64,000 nucleotides of DNA from JAJKIP01 sp037200685. GTDB lineage: Bacteria > Bacteroidota > Bacteroidia > Chitinophagales > Chitinophagaceae. Location of the stretch: positions 21,483-85,482 of the forward strand of contig JBBCIG010000006.1 in the NCBI GenBank assembly GCA_037200685.1, in the 5' to 3' direction. Shown one piece after another: positions 18,900 through 29,328 of the stretch; the stretch's first letter is position 1; the number at the start of each line of letters is the position of its first letter. The position numbers were made by a program, and so were the translations under genes. The notes below the pieces were generated by a model. That model saw only the letters and a list, made by a program, of their open reading frames with translations. It did no database searches and had not been told where the DNA came from.

Positions 18900-21652
18900 T
18901 TATTTAGTTAACCTGATTTCTCTTGCTCTTAACGGTGCTCCCGTGAATACCAAATAAATATCAGTGATACCTGTTTGATCCGAGAGAGGAAGTTTGATAC
19001 TTGTTTGCCCTACATATTCTCCCGAGAATTTACCAAGCAGTATACCTGTTTGCGGATCCGGACCGGACCTCCACCGTTCCCAAAGTCGATGCTGCAGCAA
19101 CGTTGCTATTATTACCACCACCACCTCTACCCGCTACAAGGATCAATTCAATTTGGTGAATACCGGTAAGATCTATACTACCGAATCGCAGGAATGATCC
19201 TGTTCCTTTCACTGTTGCTACAGTACTGTCAGTGTTAAAATTTATTTCATTGATTGATCGGCATAACTAACCGGAAGGGCAGGGCTTCGCAAAACGAGTG
19301 TCATTTCAGAAGACTGCGCTGATGAAACTTTTGTTCCCCTGTCAGTATAGGCGGCACGCAGTATAAAACTTCCATCGGTATTCTCCCCTTCGGGAACGGT
19401 AGTCGTATATGTTCCTTTCACAGGCAGCGCTTTTGCACGACGAGGAGGATAAGCCAGGCTCAATATATATTTTACAATAGCTTTTGCATCCGCATCCGCT
19501 AATGTGGGATGTGCCGGCATCATCGGATCACCCCAAACACCCGCACCTCCATTAATAATTTTATTTGCCAGGTAGGCAGGCGCTTTGGAATCATTTTTAT
19601 ATTTCACGGCAACCTGTGTAAAAGCAGGCCCCAGGAATTTTTCATTAACACGATGACAGGCATTACAATCACTTTTGTTAATAAGCAACTTTGCTCCTGC
19701 AAACTGTGCCGACGCATCCACGCTTAATTGTTTTTGCGCAATAGCTGTCAAATTATATCCCTCTGACAAATAGTTGGCGCTTACTGATACCTGTGAAGGC
19801 AGTATGCGTTTATTGGCGAGACTTCCATCTTCCTTATCCGCTACAGTTACGGAATAATTGATGGCGCTGCCGGGAAAGAAAAAACTGGAATTGCCTGATG
19901 TAACAAGAAATTTTATCTCCGGGGGCTCATTGCCTGCTTTGATCTCAACAGACTTACTATTCTTTGCACCCTTCGAATCTGTAACCGTCAACACTGCTTT
20001 ATAAACACCGGGGTTATTTAATGTGAGAGAAAGATTTTCCTGTTTGGATGTATTGTATGTTGCTCCGTTCCTTGTTATTTTCCAATCATACGTTAACTGA
20101 TCACCTTCATCAAAATCACGGGTACCAGCAGAAGATAAATCGATTTTTAACGGTACCGCACCCGCTACTTTAGAAGCAACGGCCTGCACCTGGGGTTTGC
20201 GGTTGCCACCATTATATTCTATTCGTATCAGTTGCGCCTCGGGATTATCTTTAAAATACCCGTTTCCGTATTCAAGAATATAAAGGTCTCCGTCCGCACT
20301 AAATTTCATATCGATCGGACCTTTCAACCGGAGATCAGAAAGAAACCGTTCCATGGATTTATAGTCACCGTTTTCATCCAGTGCTACTACATTCAGGAAG
20401 CCCCTCGCCCAATCCGTAATAAACCATTTGCCTTCATAATATTCAGGGAATGGACGTTTGGGATTAATAAAATCCGCCCGGTGATAAATAGGACCACCGA
20501 CAGCACTGTTGGAACCGCTCCCCAACTCAGGAAATTCTTTGCTTACTGCTTTAGGATACCAGATCAGTGCCGGCACAGCAGCAGGAAGCTCTTTCATTCC
20601 CGTGTTATTCGGAGAATTATTTACAGGATGTGCGGGATCAAATGCATCCCCGGATTCTTTTGTAGCAAAATTATATTTCCTGTAAGCTTTATTATCTCCT
20701 ACAAAATATGGGCCACCCATAATTTCCGGGTTGCTTGGCCCGGTTGAATTCATCATGTGAACGCGGGCCTCTTTTTTTCCATATCTTCTCTTGAACCATC
20801 CGGTCCCACTTCTCCCCAGTATAACCAACCGGTTTTGCTGTCATAGTTAGTCTCCATGGATTGCGGTTTCCCATGGTATAAATTTCCGGACGTGTTTGCG
20901 GAGTGCCTTTGGGAAATAAATTTCCTTCGGGAATACTATAACTGCCGTCGGCCTCAGGATGTATGCGAAGGATCTTTCCCCTGAGATCGTTTGTATTTCC
21001 TGATGATTTTTGTGCATCACGTGGTGATTCTCCGGGACGTTCGTCAAGAGGTGTAAAACCATCCGATGCCCTTGAAAAGTATTGTCACCTGTAGTAAGAA
21101 GCAGGTTATTATTTTTATCGAAAAGCATTCCTCCGCCTACATGGCAACACTCTTCCCGCTGCACCTTTACTTCCATCATCAATTTCCTGGAAGTTTCCAC
21201 CAGCTTTTTTCCATACCACTCATAACGCACCAAAATATTTTTAGGATCATCCCCGGCAGGAGAATAATAAATATATACCCAATGATTCTTATCATAAGCC
21301 GGATCAAGGATCACTCCCCTGCAATCCATCTTCGCCTTCTGTTAACCTCACCGGTTTTGCTTACGTATTTTGTACTGACAGGGAAATTGGCCGATAATAG
21401 TAATCTTGCCAGTAACGGGATCATATACTTTCAACTTGCCCTTACGCTCCGCATAAATCACTCTTCCATCTTTCATTACCTGGAACTGCATGGGTTCTTC
21501 AATGCGCTGCGCCAATACAACTTTGGTAAACCGGTTTTCATCCGGCTTCTTCGGAGTTTGTGATAAGGCAGTAAGACCCGTAGTAAGGATGATAAGAAAA
21601 ACAGGGATCGTTTTAAAATTAGATCGTATATATATTTAAGTGTACTCATCAT
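18900..21652 (-). CDS. PQQ-dependent sugar dehydrogenase with PKD, cytochrome c and CBM6-like domains, frameshifted
   Basis: About 900 residues spread over at least five frame segments. ATG near 21652 leads into a signal peptide, then DENRFTKVVLAQRIEEPMQF, GLQGVILDPAYDKNHWVYIY and CCHVGGGMLFDKNNNLLLT, the propeller of soluble glucose/sorbosone dehydrogenases. The long intact segment (20828-19242) holds the end of the propeller (DGDLYILEYGNGY), a PKD domain (DQLTYDWKI...GVYKAVLTVTDSKG) and a cytochrome c with CNACH heme motif and PMMPAH, probably the Met ligand. The C-terminal segment (19212-18900) is CBM6-like. It would oxidise a sugar in the periplasm and pass electrons to its own heme. Its start overlaps the stop of the isomerase fragment as ATGA. 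Confidence 0.8.
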
Positions 21653-22027
21653 TTTTTAAATGCAGTTATATATTCAACACTTTGAAGGTATGCGACGTTT
21701 TGTTTCATACTGTCAATAGGAGCGCCTGGAAACTGTTCCTGTTCAACAAAAAAATATTTTAAACCTGACTTCTTTGCGTTCTTCAGCAGTGTGACAACAT
21801 CCAGCGTGCCTTTTACTTGAATTGTTATTTATGTGGGCTCTTCAGTAAAATACTACCGGGCATGCAGCACTTTTTGTTCCTGCAGGTTGCGGATTCAATG
21901 ATCACCTTCCAAAAATGGGTGGCATCTTTGGTGATAATCCCGGTATCAATATCTTACTACCGGCTTCATTAGCTTTTGCAGCATTATACATTTACCTCGC
22001 CGTAAGAAAATATAAGTATGATGACCT
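21649..22027 (-). pseudogene. C-terminal remnant of a TIM-barrel sugar phosphate isomerase/epimerase, with unexplained adjoining sequence
   Basis: From about 21825 down to the TGA at 21649-21651 the minus strand reads GTLDVVTLLKNAKKSGLKYF, FVEQEQFPGAPIDSMKQNVA and YLQSVEYITAFKK. That is the last barrel segment of sugar isomerase/epimerase proteins. The N-terminal four fifths are missing. Between 21830 and 22027 neither strand gives a convincing gene. The minus strand has short open pieces (DTGIITKDATHFWKVIIES) and the plus strand has a hydrophobic 59-codon stretch ending RKYKYDDL at 22029. The stop overlaps the dehydrogenase start, so the fragment was once its upstream operon partner. A deletion or an assembly join is likely. 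Confidence 0.5.
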
Positions 22028-22950
22028 TTAAGCTTTGAAAAATTGTTCCAGGCTTTTTATATCGGGGTAGTTAAAAACAAAACCGGTTTGTTGTATTTTT
22101 TGAACACTCACCGTTGCGCTTTTTAAAACTTCGATACTTAGTCCGCCTAAAGCAATCTTTAATACAAACGAAGGAACATGCGCAGGTATATAAAATCGCT
22201 TTTTGGATTTAGCGAGTTGCATCACTAATTCTTTACTGGGAACAGGCTGCGGCCCGACTGCATTATAAACTCCCTGCATATTTTCATTTTCAACGGCAGT
22301 AATAAATAAGCGAACAATATCATCAATATGTATCCAGCTCATCACCTGCTTGCCGCTTCCTAAAATTGCGGCGATCCCAAACTTTAGTGGCTTGCTTAAT
22401 TCTTCCAATACACCGCCTTCATTACTCAGCACAATTCCTATCCTGAATTTCACTAACCGTTTACCCAATGCCGCCACCGGTTCTATACTTTCTTCCCACA
22501 GCTTACAGGTTGTCCCAAAAAATCATTGGATGAAAGATCGGTTTCAACAAACTCTTTCTTTCCGGGTTTTTCACCATCTGCTCCATACCAACCAATTGCC
22601 GACGCACTGATAACAGATTTTATTTTATTCGGAATTTCTTTTAAAGCTCCCACTAATAATTCACCGCTCTTCACCCTGCTGTCAATTATTTCTTTCTTCC
22701 TTTTCTTCGTCCATCTTTTTTCTGCCACGTTAGCGCCGGCAAGATGAATAATATGATCCGCCTTACTTATCGCCTCCGCATCAATGGATGGCTGTTCAAT
22801 ATTCCATTGTGCATATGACAAACCGGGGACAGGTTGTTCCAGTGGCAACTTTCTCGTCAGCACGATCACCTCGTACTTTTTTTCCAGCAAAGCATTTGTT
22901 ATCGCTTTACCAATCGTACCCGTACCACCCGTGATGAGAACAGTTGCCAT
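22028..22950 (-). CDS. TIGR01777-family NAD(P)-binding epimerase, one frameshift
   Basis: N-terminus VLITGGTGTIGKAITNALLE is the Rossmann GxxGxxG. HLAGANVAEKRWTKKRKKEI and SASAIGWYG follow and are diagnostic of the YfcH/SulA-like TIGR01777 family. The frame changes near 22505 in the FLGQPVSCGKK stretch (expected FLGQTCKLWEES). The rest (LGKRLVKFRIGIVLSNEGG, MSWIHIDDIVRLF, GVYNAVGPQPV) is intact to the stop at 22028. Combined length is about 305 residues, as expected. The reaction of this family is unknown. Expression appears independent of neighbours. Confidence 0.8.
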
Positions 22951-23285
22951 TTAATAAAAATTAGATTGAAAGAAATTAAACCAAAGATCATGCATAAAGT
23001 TTGAAATAATTTTTATGTGCCCAGCTTCAGTGCTACTAGCATCGCCTAGCAAACCTCATCCCTCTTTCCCTTCTCCTTCAGAGAAGGACGGCGCTGCATT
23101 GCAAATCCAAACTTTATAACTACCACATCGGCTTCTGATCTCTATTCAACATTGTCGATGCTTAATTAAAAAGGAATATTACAAACTAAAGTCTCGCAAC
23201 TCGCTACTATCCACTCGCCACTCCCATTTCCTCCAACTCCCCTTAACTTTATACTCACTCAACTATTTATTTAAACAATTGCAAT
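22951..23285. repeat. Intergenic region with a degenerate copy of the ~80-bp interspersed repeat
   Basis: About 335 bp between divergent genes. From 23019 it reads GCCCAGCTTCAGTGCTACTA, the left end of the repeat family described elsewhere here. It ends near 23162 with CTATTCAACATTGTCGATGC, which matches the right end. The middle is replaced by unrelated sequence with a TTCTCCTTCAGAGAAGG hairpin. No coding region is apparent. Confidence 0.5.
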
Positions 23286-24058
23286 ATGAAATCAGTTCTC
23301 TTATCCACTGCATTTATTTTTACCGCACATATTATATTTATCCGCACAGCAACCCGATCCAAAACTTACGGAAGTATGGTTGCCTGAACCAAAGATTGTC
23401 ACGCCCTGGAAAAATTCCCAGCGACGCTCCTTCCGATGCTTTTATTTTATTTGATGGAAAAGATTTAAGTCAATGGGTTTCTATGAAAGACAGTACGCAA
23501 ACGGCGCAATGGACAGTCACCAACAATATGTTTACTGTAAAAAAAGGGAACGGGCAATATCCAGACAAAAAGAAAATTCATGGATTACCAGTTGCATGTC
23601 GAATGGCGCATACCTGAAAATATCACCGGTAATGACCAGGCCCGTGGCAACAGCGGCGTCTTTCTCGCTTCCACCGGTCCCGGCGATGATGGCTATGAAA
23701 TACAGGTACTCGATTGTTATAATAATAAAACCTATGTCAATGGGCAAACAGGCAGCATTTACAAACAATCCATCCCGCTCGCCAATGCTTGCAAAAAACC
23801 AGGCGAATGGCAGACTTATGATATCATCTGGACGGCTCCGCGATTTAATAATGATGGTTCATTAAAAAGTCCCGCCCGTATCACAGCTATACAGAATGGT
23901 GTGCTGGTACAAAACAATTTCGAATTACAAGGCGGCACTACATACCGCGGCAAACCTTCTTATAAAAAGTCATGGGGCATCATCTATTAAATTACAGGAC
24001 CACGGCGACCCAAGTGAACCGATTAGTTTTTAGGAATATTTGGGTGAGGGAGTTGTAA
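23286..24058 (+). CDS. DUF1080 (3-keto-disaccharide hydrolase-like) protein, frameshifted
   Basis: Second DUF1080 gene of the window. ATG 23286 opens a short signal-like start. Coding sense then moves through several frames: DAFILFDGKDLSQWVSMKDS, MDYQLHVEWRIPENITGNDQ, RGNSGVFLASTGPGDDGYEI, QVLDCYNNKTYVNGQTGSIY, and near the end KLQDHGDPSEPISF and RNIWVREL just before the TAA at 24056. At least four indels. DGYEIQVLD...YVNGQTGSIY is the core of this family. The rebuilt length of about 255 residues is normal. It is separated from the other DUF1080 gene by the PQQ dehydrogenase and epimerase genes and points the other way. Confidence 0.75.
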
Positions 24059-24129
24059 CAATAATAGTCTTCTTGAAAAATCATTCGTTTTATAAAATTG
24101 TTATTTTGTGTAATAGCATAAATGAAACT

Positions 24130-25666
24130 TTAACGAATACTCATCATGATACGGAAACCGGCTGATTGCTGTGCTTTTTCGGCATATGCTTCTTCCGGAT
24201 TTTTCCCAGGCCATTGGCGATGGGCCATTCCCAGTCCCTATATCAGCCCGGAAGAAATGACACAACTGGCGGTTGATGATCTCGTTCTTTTTCGGACCAT
24301 CCTATTCCTTTCATGGCGCCAACGATATTAGACACCTGGTTTTTTTTCTCCTCGTCATCTAATACTTCTCTCCAGATAATGCCCGGTTGTGTGTAATGAT
24401 CATTTTCACCTTCAGCATTTCTGTCGTACCAGTCAGCGACGTTTGTATCCAGTGTCCATGATGGTTGCTTATAACTTTCGTCGGGTTTAATGTTATCAAA
24501 GCTATTTGGGAAATAGTTTGGATCTTTTCCGCCGTTACCATCTACCCGCATCACGCCATCACGCTGATAGTTGTTTACTGCGAACGGACATCTATTGACA
24601 GGTATCTGCTCGTAGTTAGCGCCCGAGGCGATAACGATGTGCATCAGGATAAGAAAGGATACGGCCTTGTAACATTTTATCAGGTGAATAACTGATGCCG
24701 TCTACTACATGCGCCGGGGCAAAAGCTGCCTGTTCTACTTCAGCGAAAAAGTTCTGAGGGTTTTCATTTAATTTCCATCTCGCCGATTTCGATCAAAGGA
24801 AAATCTTTCTGGCTCCATGTCTTCGTAAGATCAAAAGGGTTCCATTTATAGGTCTTTGCCTGTTCTTCCGTCATTACCTGCATCTTCAATGTCCATTTCG
24901 GGAAATCACCTTTATCGATTGTTTCCACTAAATCTCTTTGCGCAAAATCCGGATCAATGCCTTTCATCTTTACAGCTTCATCATTGATAAAGTTTTTAAT
25001 CCCCTGCTGGGTTTTAAAATGAAATATTACCCAAACCCTTTCATTGTTTGCATTTGATCATGCTGAACGTATGACTGCCAAAGCCATGCATGTGTCGATA
25101 GCCATGAGGCGTGCCCCGGTCACTCATCAGGAACATTACCTGGTGCAGGCTTTCGGGATTGAGGCTCCAGAAATCCCACATCATCGCCGGGCTTTTGCAA
25201 TTCGTATATGGATCTCTTTTTGGGTAATGAATAAAATCGCCAAACTTCTTTGGGTCTTTTATAAAAAATACAGGAGTATTATTTCCTACCAAATCCCAGT
25301 TACCATCTTCTGTGTAAAATTTTACAGCGAAACCACGGGGATCTCTTTCCTGTATCCGCACTGCCTTTTTCACCACCAACAGTAGAAAAGCGGAAAACAT
25401 TCTTGTTTGTTTGCCTACCGTATTAAAAAATTTTTGCACGGGTGTATTTAGTAATATCACTTGTAACGGTAAATGTGCCATATGCCCCGCTGCCTTTCGC
25501 ATGTACCACTCTTTCAGGAATGCGTTCCCTGTTAAAATGGGGCCATTTTTTCGTGGAGAATGAAATCCTGTAACAGCAAAGGCCTCTTGCTCCTACACTT
25601 ATGCGTGTCTTCATTATTATAATAAGGTATGCCTGAAGCGGACGTTAGCTTTTTATTTTCGCTCAT
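24130..25666 (-). CDS. katA: Clade 3 heme catalase (copy 1), heavily frameshifted
   Basis: ATG 25666 (MSENKKLTSASGIP). Catalase landmarks in order, over at least six frame segments: LLLQDFILHEKMAPF, RIPERVVHAKGSGAYGTF (active-site His), DLVGNNTPVFFIKDPKKFGD (active-site Asn), NPESLHQVMFLMSDRGTPHG, and ILSYPDAHRYRLGANYEQIP with the proximal heme Tyr. The C-terminus has EEAYAEKAQQSAGFRIMMSI before TAA at 24130. Total length of about 500 residues fits small-subunit catalases that destroy hydrogen peroxide in the cytoplasm. It lies downstream of a second catalase behind a terminator, so it likely has its own promoter. The symbol is by family; katA/katE naming is not resolved. Confidence 0.85.
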
Positions 25667-25813
25667 AATTGTGGTGGTTATGTTTATTGAAGTGAATTGC
25701 AAAATCTGTGACAAAACTGCGCAGCAATCAAGTCATTTCTTTTTATAAAGCATAGACAGAATCTATAAGATAGGGTAGTGATATAGTTGTGGTAAGGCAG
25801 GAGCATCGAATAT

Positions 25814-25850
25814 ACAATTAAAAAAGCCGCCCCGTGAAAACAGGACGGCT
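25814..25850 (-). terminator. Rho-independent terminator after catalase copy 2
   Basis: On the minus strand AGCCGTCC (25850-25843) pairs with GGGCGGCT across a short loop and is followed by a T-rich tract. It lies about 50 bp past the stop of catalase copy 2 and upstream of copy 1, so the two catalases are probably separate transcripts. Confidence 0.65.
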
Positions 25851-25896
25851 ACCATTAAACCATAAACCAAAAGGTATATACTAAGGGAAATTAATT

Positions 25897-27400
25897 TTAT
25901 TTTAATTTTGGCATTGCTCCAGAAGGGTCTACTCCTAGTCCATTCAGCAATCGCCATTCCTAATTCGATATCGGCACAGAAAAAACGACATAGCTGCAAG
26001 TTGATGATCGTGTCTCTTTTCGGTCCGGTAATTCCTTTCATACTCCCGACAATGTTATTGACGAGGCTTATCTTCTCAGCATCAATTAATACTTCTCTCC
26101 AGAAAACCCCCGGTTGCGTATAGTGATCGTCTTCGCCTTCCGCATTCCCTGTTGTACGAAGCGACAACATTTGAATCCAATACCCAGGCAGGTTGTTTAT
26201 AGCTTTCATCTGTTTGAATGTTATCAAAGCTGCTCGGGGTAGTAATTCGGGGGTTTTCCCGCCATTGCCATCTACTCTCAATCAAACCATCACGCTGATG
26301 ATTATTTGTTGAAAAGGGGCATTTTATTCACAGGTATCTGTTCATAGTTTGTACCGAGGCGATAACGATGTGCATCCGGATAAGAGAGTATGCGGCCCTG
26401 TAACATTTTATCAGGTGAATAGCTAATGCCATTTACCACATGCGCCGGTGCAAAAGCCGCTTGTTCCACTTCAGCAAAATAGTTTTGAGGGTTTTTCATT
26501 CAACTCCATCACACCTGCTTCGATCAATGGGAAAATCTTTCTGGCTCCATGTCTTTGTAAGATCGAAAGGATTAAATCGATATGTTTTTCGCCTGTTCCT
26601 CTGTCATTACCTGTAGATACAGCGTCCATTTTGGGAATCACCTTTGTCAATCGCATCTAATAAATCCCTTTGGGCAAAATCCGCATCAGCGCCTTTCATT
26701 GTCACTGCTTCATCATTGGTGAAATTTTTAATTCCCTGTTGTGTTTTGAAGTGAAATTTCACCCATACCCTTTCATTATTTTCATTGTACATACTATAAG
26801 TATGGCTTCCGAAACCATGCATATGCCGGTAACCATAAGGCGTACCACGGTCGCTCATCAGGTACATTACCTGGTGCAGGCTTTCGGGATTAAGGCTCCA
26901 GAAATCCCACATCATCGTCTGGCTTTTGCAGTTGGTGTAAGGGTCTCTTTTTTGTGTATGAATAATATCACTGAATTTTTTGGGATCTTTTATAAAAAAA
27001 AGACAGGAGTGTTGTTGCCAACAAGGTCCCAAATTGCCATCTTCGGTGTAAAATTTTACAGCAAAGCCACGGGGGTCCCTTTCAGTATTCAGCGCTGCCT
27101 TTTTCTCCGCCAACAGTAGAGAAGCGGATGAACATTTTTGTCTCCTTGCCAATCTTGTTAAAGATCTTTGCTTTGGTGTATTTCGTAATGTCATTTGTAA
27201 CAGTAAACACACCGTAAGCGCCGCTGCCTTTAGCATGTACGACTCTTTCAGGTATGCGTTCCCTGTTAAAATGAGCCATTTTCTCATGCAGGATAAAATC
27301 CTGTAATAGCAACGGCCCTCTGGAACCAATACTCAGCGTGTCTTCATTGTTGTAATAGGGGAATGCCCGAGGCAGAAGTCAATAGTTTGTTTTCATCCAT
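25897..27400 (-). CDS. katA: Clade 3 heme catalase (copy 2), heavily frameshifted
   Basis: ATG 27400 (MDENKLLTSASGIP) to TAA at 25897. The segments parallel copy 1: LLLQDFILHEKMAHFNRERI, RVVHAKGSGAYGVFTVTNDI, CKSQTMMWDFWSLNPESLHQ, MYLMSDRGTPYGYRHMHGFG, ILSYPDAHRYRLGTNYEQIP, and DIELGMAIA near the end. At least six frame changes. The two catalases are close paralogues in tandem. Copy 2 is nearest to the divergent oxyR gene, about 105 bp away, and is the likelier direct target of OxyR. Both copies share the same kinds of damage, which points to sequencing error rather than decay of a spare copy. Confidence 0.85.
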
Positions 27401-27485
27401 AGGTACGGAATATTAGAAGTTTATTATAGGGGTGCCACAAATGTCACACAATATTTTATAAACCAATTGATTAATTTTATATTTT

Positions 27486-27502
27486 TATAGATAAAATCTA
27501 TA
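27486..27502 (+). promoter_or_regulatory. OxyR consensus half-site in the catalase-oxyR divergent region
   Basis: TATAGATAAAATCTATA is a perfect inverted repeat (7-bp arms, 3-bp centre). Positions 27487-27501 match the established OxyR half-site ATAGntnnnanCTAT at every fixed base. It lies two bases before the oxyR start codon and about 90 bp from the catalase start. A second half-site at the usual spacing is weak at best. The site suits autorepression of oxyR; control of the catalase is an inference. Confidence 0.65.
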
Positions 27503-27504
27503 TC

Positions 27505-28443
27505 ATGACTTTGGTACAATTGGAATATATCATAGCGCTGGACACCTGGCGTCATTTTGCTACGGCCGCCGCACACTGCTTTGTAACGCAGCCTACGCTG
27601 AGTATGCAAATACAGAAACTCGAAGACGAATTAGATATAAAAATATTTGACCGGACAAAACAACCGGTGATGCCAACGAAACAGGTGTGGAAATAATAGA
27701 ACAGGCAAAAAATATTCTGGCAGGACGCAATCAATTGCTCGAAACCGTACAGGAATAAGAAAGGGGTGCTGACTGGTGAATTACGAATAGGTATTATTCC
27801 CACCCTGGCGCCCTACCTGCTTCCTTTATTTATTCACCCCTTTACGCAAAAATATCCATTGGTTAAAGTGATAGCTAATGAAATGATGACCGAACTGATC
27901 ATCTCACGGCTGCGGGAAGGAAAAATTGATGCGGGCATATTGGTTACCCCCTTGCAACAGGCGGGCATCAAAGAACATGTTTTGTTTTATGAAGAAATGA
28001 TGGCCTATGTTTCAAGGAAAAATGCAGCCTATGAAAAAACAATGTTAATGCCACAGGATATTGACCCAATAAATTATGGATGCTGGAAGATAGGCCACTG
28101 CTTTCGTTCACAGATCATCAATCTTTGTGTGTTAAGAAAAATAAGTAGAAGAAGGAAACCAGTTTAGTTATGAAGCAGGAAGTATCGAAACGTTAAGGAG
28201 AATGGGTATGAACTGAATGACGGCATTACCATTATCCCCGAGTTGGCAACATTAGATATGCCTGCGAAACAAACCCAGCTTATCAGGCATTTTAAAAAAC
28301 CAGCGCCTGTGCGGGAAGTGAGTTTGGTCGTTCACCGCAACCTTGTTAAAAAAAGGTTGATCGATGCGCTGCGGCATGAAATATTACTGACCGTTCCGGA
28401 AAAAGTAAGGAAGAATAAAACGAGTAATGTAGTGCCGATATAA
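27505..28443 (+). CDS. oxyR: OxyR hydrogen-peroxide-sensing LysR-family regulator, frameshifted
   Basis: Starts MTLVQLEYIIALDTWRHFAT with a winged helix (QPTLSMQIQKLEDELDIKIF). The frame breaks near 27680 and again near 27750. The effector domain GELRIGIIPTLAPYLLPLFI follows. It contains GHCFRSQIINLC, two cysteines separated by eight residues exactly as in the redox disulfide pair of OxyR (Cys199/Cys208 in E. coli). After further breaks near 28110-28200 the C-terminus DGITIIPELATLDMPAKQTQ ends at 28443. The rebuilt length of about 310 residues is normal. It is divergent from two catalases, its classic targets. Confidence 0.9.
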
Positions 28444-28463
28444 TTTATAAACGGAGAAGACTG

Positions 28464-29248
28464 TCAGCTTCTTGTGAAATAATCTAAAATCATTCAGGTC
28501 GTTATGACTTCCTTTTTCAATAGTGATTAACTCAATTCCCGCCTTTACACGTTGTAAGCGTTGCGCTTGCTGATAAGGGATTAACCCGTCAGAGGTGCCA
28601 TGAAAATAGTGATGGGTACTTCAATCTTTTCAAAATAACGATACGTAGGAAAATGATACTTTGATAGTAAACCAACAGGGTATATAAATACATAAGTATT
28701 CATCAACGCTTCCATGCTGTTAGTACGGTGTTTCCAGGATAAGTCTTTTACAATCTTTGACAGAAGCCAGCTGCGCCGCCCACACCGTACCAAGCGACTT
28801 TCCATAAAAAATATACTGTCTTTGGAAAACCTTGACCTTGCCATTTTATAAAATTGATCGGCATCCGCATACATGGTTTCTTCCGTGCATTCCCCGGTTG
28901 TTTTACCAAAGCCCGGATAATCTATCAACCATACTTCGTAATTGTTTTTTGTAAAAATTGGTGGCGAAAGGCGCATAGCGTTCAATATTTCTTTTATTGC
29001 CATGAAAATAAAGAACAACGCCTTTGCATATAGAATCTCGGGACAGTGAACTGAACAATGCTGAGCGTCTTTTCATTATTCAATTCAAGGTTGATTTCTT
29101 TAAAAGGAATAGAAAAATTGAATACATAATCAGCAGGTAATTTTTTAGGATGAAATAAAAATTTATCCTGCAGGAAATACATAGCGGCGCCACACAGAAT
29201 ATAGATAACGGTGATAATTCGTAGCCACTTAAATATTTTTTTAGCCAT
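28464..29248 (-). CDS. Membrane-anchored alpha/beta hydrolase (copy 1), frameshifted
   Basis: ATG 29248 gives one N-terminal membrane helix (IITVIYILCGAAMYFLQDKF), then FHPKKLPADYVFNFSIPFKE. The second segment carries YEVWLIDYPGFGKTTGECTE, the strand-turn before the oxyanion region. The nucleophile elbow lies in a damaged stretch near 28790 (expected GxSxG). The end reads a Gly-Thr-Ser-Asp type acid segment and then HND for the His. At least three indels. The same architecture appears in the paralogue at 30574-31361. Such proteins resemble BAAT/Abhydrolase esterases facing the periplasm. It is convergent with oxyR, ending about 20 bp from it. Confidence 0.65.
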
Positions 29249-29277
29249 ACTTCGTTGCATCCCGCAAAGATCAACAG

Positions 29278-29306
29278 AAAAGGGACATGAATTTTCATGT
29301 CCCTTT
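29278..29306 (-). terminator. Hairpin terminator between the lipoprotein and hydrolase genes
   Basis: AAAGGGACATGAA pairs perfectly with TTCATGTCCCTTT around a two-base centre. It lies between the stop of the lipoprotein gene (29329) and the start of hydrolase copy 1 (29248). A short T-run follows on the minus strand. It probably ends transcription of the lipoprotein gene. Confidence 0.6.
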
Positions 29307-29328
29307 AACTAAAACTTATTTTAAACTA

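Noticed and set aside
20232..20747. A 171-codon plus-strand ORF
   Set aside because: It lies antisense to the intact centre of the PQQ dehydrogenase and has no recognisable domain.
24130..27400. Many short ORFs in the catalase region as separate small genes
   Set aside because: Each matches a successive part of one catalase, so they are pieces of two frameshifted genes.
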